This document shows positions 59,192-64,000 of a stretch of DNA of 64,000 nt, piece after piece. The position numbers and the translations under genes were made by a program. Within the stretch, counting starts at the first letter, position 1. Each line of letters begins with the position of its first letter. Source of the DNA: an uncultured Clostridia bacterium (GTDB lineage Bacteria; Bacillota; Clostridia; Christensenellales; Borkfalkiaceae). The notes under the pieces were generated by a model. The model made no database searches, was not told the origin of the DNA, and was given only the letters and a program-made list of their open reading frames with translations. The stretch lies in assembly GCA_934254815.1 (NCBI GenBank), contig CAKQME010000013.1, forward strand, positions 9,890-73,889. The letters are read 5' to 3'.

Positions 59192-59701
59192 ATGTCAAAA
59201 TCCATTATAATCTATTATTCCCGAGCAGGAGAAAATTATTTGAACGGTAAAATAGTTGATTTAATTAAGGGGAATACGGAAATCGTAGCCGACACGATAG
59301 CGAATTTCGTTCATGGCGATTTATTTAAAATCGAACAAACAATACCGTATTCCTATAATTATAACGAGTGTACAGAAGAGGCTCATAGAGATCAGGTTAA
59401 TCGCGTTCGACCAAAGCTAAAGAAATATTTGGAAAATGTCGACGAATACGATGTGATTTATCTTGGATACCCGAACTACTGGAATACGATGCCGATGGCG
59501 ATGTTTACTTTTCTTGAAAATATTAAACCGAGCGGAAAAATAATTAAACCGTTCTGTACGCATGAGGGGAGCGGGTTGGGTAGAAGCGAAGAAGATATTA
59601 AACGCCTTTGCCCGAATTGTATTGTAAAAGAGGGTCTTGCCGTCAGGGGCAGTCTTGTAAATAATTCAAAAGGAGAAATTGTAAAATGGCTGGAAAAATA
59701 A
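59192..59701 (+). CDS. Flavodoxin
   Basis: A 169-residue FMN protein with the phosphate-binding loop in IIYYSRAGENYLNGKIVDL and the later loops LGYPNYWNTMPMAMFTFLE and CTHEGSGLGRSEEDIKRLCP. Proteins of this branch, often near cupin and carboxymuconolactone-decarboxylase genes under a LysR regulator, act as small-molecule redox partners or reductases. The ATG at 59192 is chosen for its AAGGAG ribosome site; a longer in-frame extension lacks one. Confidence 0.9.
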   Translation: MSKSIIIYYSRAGENYLNGKIVDLIKGNTEIVADTIANFVHGDLFKIEQTIPYSYNYNECTEEAHRDQVNRVRPKLKKYLENVDEYDVIYLGYPNYWNTMPMAMFTFLENIKPSGKIIKPFCTHEGSGLGRSEEDIKRLCPNCIVKEGLAVRGSLVNNSKGEIVKWLEK

Positions 59702-60109
59702 TATCCGAAAATGAATTCGATGAAAAAAACGTATTCGGTCGCGGCGAAGTTAACGCGGCTTATGCGAAATACTTTATAGGTAATTCGTACTTAAAACCGC
59801 TCACCAAGCCTCATGGCAAATGTCACCTTTGAACCGCGTTGCAGAAATAATTGGCATATTCATCATGCCGTTAGCGGCGGAGGTCAGATGCTGATTTGTA
59901 CGGCAGGCGAGGGGTGGTACTGCGAATACGGGCAACAACCCAGAAGTTTAAAACCGGGAGACGTAGTTGTTATCCCTGCTAACGTAAAGCATTGGCACGG
60001 CGCAAAGACCGATAGTTGGTTTTCGCATATCGCTTTTGAAATTCCGGGCGAGGGTACGAGTACAGAATGGCTTGAAGCGGTGTCAGAGGAGGAGTATAAT
60101 AAATTATGA
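59686..60109 (+). pseudogene. Cupin-domain protein broken by a frameshift
   Basis: The first 42 codons from the ATG at 59686 (ribosome site AAGGAG, overlapping the flavodoxin stop) encode a typical cupin N-terminus ending YAKYFIGNSYLKPLTKPH. The frame then closes at a TGA near 59828. The cupin body continues in the +1 frame from an ATG at 59813: MANVTFEPRCRNNWHIHHAVSGGGQM, then HWHGAKTDSWFSHIAFEI. The metal-binding His residues are intact. A small deletion near 59800-59813 best explains the break. Alternatives are an assembly error or separate translation of the 98-residue second part. Confidence 0.75.
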
Positions 60110-60426
60110 TAAAACAGACAGCAGGAAGAGATGCTCTCGGAGATTTTGCTCCGAAATTTGCCGAATTAAACGATGACGTTTTATTCGGTGAAGTTTGGTC
60201 GAGAGAAAAAGAATTACCGTTAAAACTAAGATCTATAGCTACGATTTCGGCTCTGATTGGTAAGGGTGTAATCGATAGTTCATTAAAATATCATTTGGAA
60301 ACCGCGAAGAAAAACGGGGTAGCAGCTCAGGAAATGGCGGAGATATTAACTCATCTTGCCTTTTATGCAGGGTGGCCTAACGCTTGGGCGGCGTTACGTA
60401 TGGCTAAGGAAGTATATGAAAGTTAG
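60106..60426 (+). CDS. Carboxymuconolactone decarboxylase family protein
   Basis: A 106-residue AhpD-fold protein: PLKLRSIATISALIGKGV, then the helix with HLETAKKNGVAAQEMAEILTHLAFYAGWPNAWAALR. It lacks the CxxC pair of AhpD peroxidase partners, like many of the small members near cupins. The natural substrate is unknown. The start overlaps the cupin frame by 4 bases, so loss of the cupin N-terminus may still allow its translation. Confidence 0.9.
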   Translation: MIKQTAGRDALGDFAPKFAELNDDVLFGEVWSREKELPLKLRSIATISALIGKGVIDSSLKYHLETAKKNGVAAQEMAEILTHLAFYAGWPNAWAALRMAKEVYES

Positions 60427-60463
60427 CCGTTATTTCAATTTTTTAACGGCAATCCGCCTGTGG

Positions 60464-61150
60464 TTATCCGACTTCGTATTTAGATAGTAATTTAATAAGA
60501 ACAGACAATTTAGAGGAGAAATTTTTTCTTTCATAGTCTGTAATTTCGCGCCCGTGATAGCGATCTATGTCGAGTTCGATTTTATCGAGTTCGTCTTCGT
60601 CTGTTCTGTCCGGGTGCTTTTTTCTTATTTTTTCAACATATGAAAGTATTTCGGAATAGTTCGGCTCAAACAAATCGCCGTTATCGTTCCAAAACATTTT
60701 ATACGTTTCAAGTTTTTCCGCGCGGCGAAACGGATTTTGCGCAAAAGCTTGCGGAATATTCGATTTTTCAGGTAAATCGTCGAGATAATTCAAATCAATA
60801 TTTTGCGACTTGTTCATATTTGTCGATAAAGACTGAATTGTAAGAGCAGTGGAGATTAAAAACGATATCGAGACAAAAACAGATCCCGCTATGATTTTTT
60901 CTATTTCGTCCATCGGAGAATAGGCGTTGATTGCGTCGTATACGGCTTTAGAAAATATTATAGAATATTGAGCTAAAGCGGAAGTCAGTAAGGCACTTTT
61001 GTTTATTCGTCTTATTTTTTTAGAAAAAATTCCAATTATGAAAATAACAAGCATTGTTGCTGAGTTTATTATCGGCGCGATAATGATTAAATTTGAGGGC
61101 ATATTGAACCCAGAAAGCATTTTAGATATAAATTTAATTAAATTTTTCAT
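60464..61150 (-). CDS. Membrane protein of unknown function
   Basis: A 228-residue protein with three to four hydrophobic segments in the first 110 residues (IIIAPIINSATMLVIFIIGIF; SALLTSALAQYSIIFSKAVY; IIAGSVFVSISFLISTALTI) and a charged, soluble C-terminal half. No family is recognised. It converges with the carboxymuconolactone-decarboxylase gene; a weak 6-bp hairpin (60426-60450) lies between them. It is divergent from the YihY gene. Confidence 0.68.
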   Translation of the reverse strand: MKNLIKFISKMLSGFNMPSNLIIIAPIINSATMLVIFIIGIFSKKIRRINKSALLTSALAQYSIIFSKAVYDAINAYSPMDEIEKIIAGSVFVSISFLISTALTIQSLSTNMNKSQNIDLNYLDDLPEKSNIPQAFAQNPFRRAEKLETYKMFWNDNGDLFEPNYSEILSYVEKIRKKHPDRTDEDELDKIELDIDRYHGREITDYERKNFSSKLSVLIKLLSKYEVG

Positions 61151-61212
61151 AACGGGTAAATTATTGCCATAGAAATGAGTTTATAAACATTGATTTTACG
61201 CATATTATTTGT

Positions 61213-61998
61213 ATGAAAGTCGCGGCAATCATCGGCTCGAAAATTAAAAAAGTTTTTCGTACTATAACGGACGCTAAAATATCTGTGTATGCGGCAAGTC
61301 TTACTTATTATGTATTTTTAGGTCTTATACCTTATGCTTTTGTTGCTTTTCGTATATTTGCCGCGCTGGGATTGTCTGCAGACGGCGAATTTCCGCTTGA
61401 TGGTTTTTTCGCGGGCGAAACATTAAAAGGAATAATAAACGCAACGAATGCCGCGAAAGCAGGTGAAAGCGTAATTTCATTTCTGATAACTTTTTATTCT
61501 TCTACTTCGGCGTTTTATAAACTGAAAAAGCTCTCCGCAGATTTTGGCGGAGAAACGAATGATAAAAATTTTATTTTAACACGGGTACTGTCCGCTTTTG
61601 TTATGCTTATTGTGCAAGCTATATTTGTCGCTTCTGCCGTAATAGGAATAGCCGCAAGTCATATTCTGAAAACAAACGAATATAAAGCATTGACTATTTT
61701 CACCGCTATTATATGTGTATATTTTGCTTTGGTTGTAGTAAACAGATTTGTGTCGGGCAACGGAAAGATGAACGCAATATTTTTGGCGTCGCTGGTAGTT
61801 CTTGCATTATGGTCGGTTTTTACCGTATTGTTTTACATTTATATTACGTTTTTTACCGATTTCAGTAAATTGTACGGTACGTTTTCTGCGATAATCGTAT
61901 TTTTTATTTGGCTTTATCTGTTAATGTCGGGTCTGGTAACGGGTGTTATCGTGTGCGAAAAGCTGTCTGTGGGAATTATTGCGGAAAAACGAACATAA
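61213..61998 (+). CDS. YihY/virulence factor BrkB family membrane protein
   Basis: A 261-residue membrane protein of the YihY family with about six spans: AASLTYYVFLGLIPYAFVAFRIFAAL at the start, VISFLITFYSSTSAFYKL, and the C-terminal SKLYGTFSAIIVFFIWLYLLMSGLVTGVIV. The KLYGTFSAIIVFFIWLY pattern is the family's signature. The molecular function is unknown (older claims of RNase activity do not apply). It starts 62 bases from the divergent unknown gene. Confidence 0.9.
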   Translation: MKVAAIIGSKIKKVFRTITDAKISVYAASLTYYVFLGLIPYAFVAFRIFAALGLSADGEFPLDGFFAGETLKGIINATNAAKAGESVISFLITFYSSTSAFYKLKKLSADFGGETNDKNFILTRVLSAFVMLIVQAIFVASAVIGIAASHILKTNEYKALTIFTAIICVYFALVVVNRFVSGNGKMNAIFLASLVVLALWSVFTVLFYIYITFFTDFSKLYGTFSAIIVFFIWLYLLMSGLVTGVIVCEKLSVGIIAEKRT

Positions 61999-62022
61999 AA
62001 TATACGGACGGGGGAACTTTCC

Positions 62023-62283
62023 GTGTATTACGATATAGATTTAAGAGTAATTAAGGAGGCTGATTACGTTTTGAGAGAAAACGCTACGGTCAGAAAGACT
62101 GCCGAGGTGTTTGGGGTTGGTAAATCTACCGTTCATTATGATTTGACGAAAAGATTGCCGTATCTGGACGAAGATCGCGCAAGGCGGGTAAAAGGCGTAC
62201 TTTTCATCAATCTTTCGGAAAGACATATAAGAGGAGGTATGTCCACGCGTAGAAAATACCTTGACAACAAAAAGAAAAAATGA
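62023..62283 (+). CDS. spoIIID: Sporulation transcription factor SpoIIID
   Basis: An 86-residue DNA-binding protein of the mother cell. The helix-turn-helix ATVRKTAEVFGVGKSTVHYDLTKRLP and the basic C-terminal helix RHIRGGMSTRRKYLDNKKKK match SpoIIID. It turns sigma-E genes on or off during engulfment, so the organism probably forms spores. Translation begins at a GTG behind GGGGGAAC. The next gene's longer frame overlaps its end, but a later ATG is preferred. Confidence 0.93.
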   Translation: MYYDIDLRVIKEADYVLRENATVRKTAEVFGVGKSTVHYDLTKRLPYLDEDRARRVKGVLFINLSERHIRGGMSTRRKYLDNKKKK

Positions 62284-62323
62284 TAAAATAATAACAGATT
62301 TTATTAAAAGGGTTATTTTACAT

Positions 62324-63367
62324 ATGTTGGAATTTATCAAGACTAATATTCCATGGATTGCTTTGGGTTTTGCGATTGCTGCAGCGATAGTGATAATCGC
62401 TTTGCTTGCCGTTAATTACGCAAAAAAACATAAGTCGACGGAATCGGAAGCTGTAAAAGAAGTGGCGGTAAGCGACGTTAGCACCGCCGAGAACAATGAG
62501 GAAGAAGAGAAAGACGAAGAAGTTCATATTATTTACAAGTCGCTGGATGACGACAAAGCTGCCGTAAAAGTCGATAAAGCGGAAAGGGGTAAAGCGAAAT
62601 TTGCTAAACAAACCGCCGAACGGCTGTCGGACGTTGCTCATCGCGAACAGAAAAACGTTGTAGGCAAGTGGATAATAAAAGAAAAAGGCGAGGGCGAATA
62701 TGTCGCTTTTCTCTACGCAAATAACGGCGAACTTATTCTGACAAGCGAAATTTATTCGACTTCTGAAAGCGCAAAAAAAGGCGTCGAAACTATTCGAAGA
62801 AATTTAGCAACGGGTACGGCAACTATATACAGGGATAAAAACGATAATTATTATTTTAAACTGAAAAGCGTTAAAAACAGAATCCTTTGCATAGGCGAGA
62901 CTTATAAGTCAAAGATTGTGTGCGAAAATTCGTTTGAAAGCGTAAAAAGATTTGCCGCTTCCCCCATTCAGGAAGAAGTCGAACAGGATATAACCGTAAT
63001 TAAATACGCGCCCGCTACCGACGTTTCCGAAAACTCCGACGGAAAATATAGCGGAAAATGGAAAATCGAAGAAAAAGACGGTACGTTTATGGCTAAACTT
63101 TTCGCTTCTAACGGAGAATTGCTTTTAAACAGTGAAAGTTATGTCTCTTACGAGTCGGCAAAATCTGCCGTCGAAGTTATAAAGAATAACGGTTTAGCCG
63201 GTAATTTTATAATTGACAGCGATAAAAAAGGCAGATATTTTTTCAAGCTTAGGAGCGCGCAAAAGGCTACGTTGTGCGTTGGCGAAACGTATTCGCAATT
63301 ATCTGCTTGTAAAAGCGCGATAGACAGCGTTTACAGATTTTTAAAAACTGCAGAAATAGAAGAGTAA
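62324..63367 (+). CDS. Membrane-anchored protein with two YegP (DUF1508) repeats
   Basis: A 347-residue protein with one N-terminal membrane span (ALGFAIAAAIVIIALLAV), a charged linker and two YegP-type domains. The first runs at about residues 110-190 (GKWIIKEKGEGEYVAFLYANNGELIL) and the second at about 235-345 (GKWKIEEKDGTFMAKLFASNGELLLNSE). YegP domains are small beta-rich units of unknown function that often occur in tandem. The ATG at 62324 is preferred because the longer frame overlaps spoIIID by 23 bases. Confidence 0.82.
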   Translation: MLEFIKTNIPWIALGFAIAAAIVIIALLAVNYAKKHKSTESEAVKEVAVSDVSTAENNEEEEKDEEVHIIYKSLDDDKAAVKVDKAERGKAKFAKQTAERLSDVAHREQKNVVGKWIIKEKGEGEYVAFLYANNGELILTSEIYSTSESAKKGVETIRRNLATGTATIYRDKNDNYYFKLKSVKNRILCIGETYKSKIVCENSFESVKRFAASPIQEEVEQDITVIKYAPATDVSENSDGKYSGKWKIEEKDGTFMAKLFASNGELLLNSESYVSYESAKSAVEVIKNNGLAGNFIIDSDKKGRYFFKLRSAQKATLCVGETYSQLSACKSAIDSVYRFLKTAEIEE

Positions 63368-63383
63368 CATAAACATTAAATAT

Positions 63384-63425
63384 AAATACAAGGCGGCGAA
63401 GCTATTGCTTCGCCGCCTTGTATTT
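63384..63425. terminator. Bidirectional terminator between converging genes
   Basis: A 19-bp perfect stem (its core AAGGCGGCGAAGC pairs with GCTTCGCCGCCTT) with a TATT loop. A/T ends of the stem give short T-tails in both directions. It separates the YegP-repeat gene from the converging XRE regulator. Confidence 0.88.
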
Positions 63426-63630
63426 ATCGATTGATTTTTGGGTTATCGGTTCTTTCCAACATATAATCTATAGAAACGTTAAAATAATCGGCAAATTTAA
63501 TAAGTGTAGCGTAGTCTGCCTGGCGTTCGCCGCTTTCGTAACGACTTACCGAGTTTTGATTTATATCTAAATCGATAGCTAAACGAACCTGCGTCACTCC
63601 TTTTTTAATTCTCAATTCCTTTAATCTCAT
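63424..63630 (-). CDS. XRE family helix-turn-helix regulator
   Basis: A 68-residue protein made of a single Cro/C1-type helix-turn-helix: LKELRIKKGVTQVRLAIDLDINQNSVSRYESGERQADYATLIKFADYFNVSIDYMLERTDN. The small size is normal for this group. It is divergent from the gene at 63804 and likely represses the shared control region, where two related palindromes lie. Confidence 0.9.
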   Translation of the reverse strand: MRLKELRIKKGVTQVRLAIDLDINQNSVSRYESGERQADYATLIKFADYFNVSIDYMLERTDNPKINR

Positions 63631-63684
63631 TTCTATAAAATTTACTCATTTTTTTATTTTTTATTCATGATGCCCTAAAATCGC

Positions 63685-63713
63685 TTGACAGAATTATACC
63701 ATATCGGTATAAT
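63685..63713 (+). promoter_or_regulatory. Consensus sigma-70 promoter of the right-edge gene
   Basis: TTGACA (63685-63690), exactly 17 bases, then TATAAT (63708-63713): a perfect consensus promoter. Its spacer holds a candidate operator. The XRE gene's own extended -10 (TGG-TATAAT, minus strand, 63693-63701) overlaps it. Confidence 0.8.
63695..63711. promoter_or_regulatory. Candidate XRE operator 1
   Basis: TATACC-ATATC-GGTATA, a perfect inverted repeat with 6-bp arms, inside the spacer of the consensus promoter. Confidence 0.6.
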
Positions 63714-63718
63714 GTAAA

Positions 63719-63735
63719 TATCCCAATTTGGTATA
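63719..63735. promoter_or_regulatory. Candidate XRE operator 2
   Basis: TATCCC-AATTT-GGTATA matches operator 1 with one mismatch. Its centre is 24 bp from that of operator 1, and it lies at the start of the right-edge transcript. Confidence 0.55.
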
Positions 63736-63803
63736 TTATTTAAGTGTTGAGTTACCTTAACAATAAAAAATAAAGTGATAACAGTTGATTTATTGAGTGA
63801 GTT

Positions 63804-64000
63804 ATGGTAAAAAAATTAAAAATTATCACAATTATATTGTCGGTGGCGTTGGTGTCGCTCGTAATAATGCTCATATACGGAGTAAGTTGTCTTGGTTCGC
63901 CGTTAAAGACAGTGCGAGTAAAGGTAGACGGAGAAAGCGTAAGCGAATTGAACGTAAACGTAGAAAATCTGTTGCCTGCATCGAGCCGCGAATACGCAAT
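63804..64000 (+). CDS. N-terminal part of a membrane-anchored or exported protein (truncated by window end)
   Basis: The frame is open from the ATG at 63804 to the last base (65 codons). It starts MVKKLKIITIILSVALVSLV, a signal or anchor segment of about 25 residues, followed by YGVSCLGS, which could be a lipobox, and then TVRVKVDGESVSELNVNVENL. The family cannot be named from this part. It is driven by a consensus promoter with candidate XRE operators. Confidence 0.65.
   Translation, partial: MVKKLKIITIILSVALVSLVIMLIYGVSCLGSPLKTVRVKVDGESVSELNVNVENLLPASSREYA

Noticed and set aside
59065..59250. 61-codon frame upstream of flavodoxin
   Set aside because: It overlaps the flavodoxin start in another frame, has no ribosome site and lies in the operon leader.
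60426..60450. Terminator between the converging genes at 60426 and 60464
   Set aside because: The stem is only 6 bp with a 13-base loop and no T-run beyond it, so it is mentioned but not annotated.

Overview
The window looks like a chromosomal piece from an anaerobic, spore-forming Clostridia-like member of the Bacillota. The evidence is a SpoIIID regulator, an anaerobic redox operon under a Rex regulator, MsmX-style sugar importers without their own ATPase, AGGAGG ribosome sites, and the dGTPase-dnaG-rpoD-trmK-Nif3 order typical of Clostridia. TAA, TAG and TGA all act as stops. The genus cannot be told from the sequence alone. No CRISPR array, rRNA, replication origin or intact insertion sequence was seen.

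Layout. 1-326 holds the 5' end of leuS (minus strand). 545-2520 encodes a YitT-family membrane protein and a PAP2 phosphatase, followed by tRNA-Gly. 2864-22693 is a large glycan-use locus: an AraR-like regulator (GntR head, LacI body) faces a 12-gene, 18.5-kb operon. The operon holds a GH65 phosphorylase, a solute-binding protein and two permeases, three paralogous lipoproteins of an unrecognised family, a 1029-residue surface protein, three SGNH/GDSL esterase lipoproteins, and a fusion of beta-phosphoglucomutase to a GH95 glycosidase. Two identical palindromes, TTGATATATCAA, sit at the two divergent promoters and are the likely operators. The implied scheme is: deacetylation and capture outside the cell, import of the oligosaccharide, then cytoplasmic trimming by GH95, phosphorolysis by GH65 and conversion of beta-glucose-1-phosphate by the fused mutase.

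23142-37267 is a redox operon: rex, a NuoE-like 2Fe-2S protein, malate dehydrogenase (LDH fold, Arg in the specificity position), fumC, hdrB-hdrC-hdrA, mvhD, three FlxC/B/A-like subunits, soluble fumarate reductase subunits FrdB and FrdA, a PQ-loop membrane protein, a second NuoE-like protein and a group-B-like [FeFe] hydrogenase. Together they would turn oxaloacetate into succinate. The Hdr-Flx module suggests that NADH oxidation with fumarate as high-potential acceptor is coupled to ferredoxin reduction, and the hydrogenase could then vent the reduced ferredoxin. This is the most interesting system in the window.

37401-40921 is more accessory: membrane proteins with a TetR regulator, a broken small gene with an in-frame TGA, stacked minus-strand terminators, tRNA-Ala(GGC), and a pair of winged-helix-like membrane proteins. 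41273-58066 is largely housekeeping: uvrB, a DUF3267 protein, uvrA, an M24 peptidase, efp, fabG, a dGTPase-like protein, dnaG, rpoD, trmK, a Nif3-like protein, a zinc-ribbon coiled-coil protein, ppa, a SecB-like protein and a VanW protein. 58085-64000 holds a LysR regulator facing a flavodoxin / frameshifted cupin / carboxymuconolactone-decarboxylase operon, a YihY protein, spoIIID, a YegP-repeat membrane protein and a self-regulating XRE regulator facing a truncated gene at the window edge.
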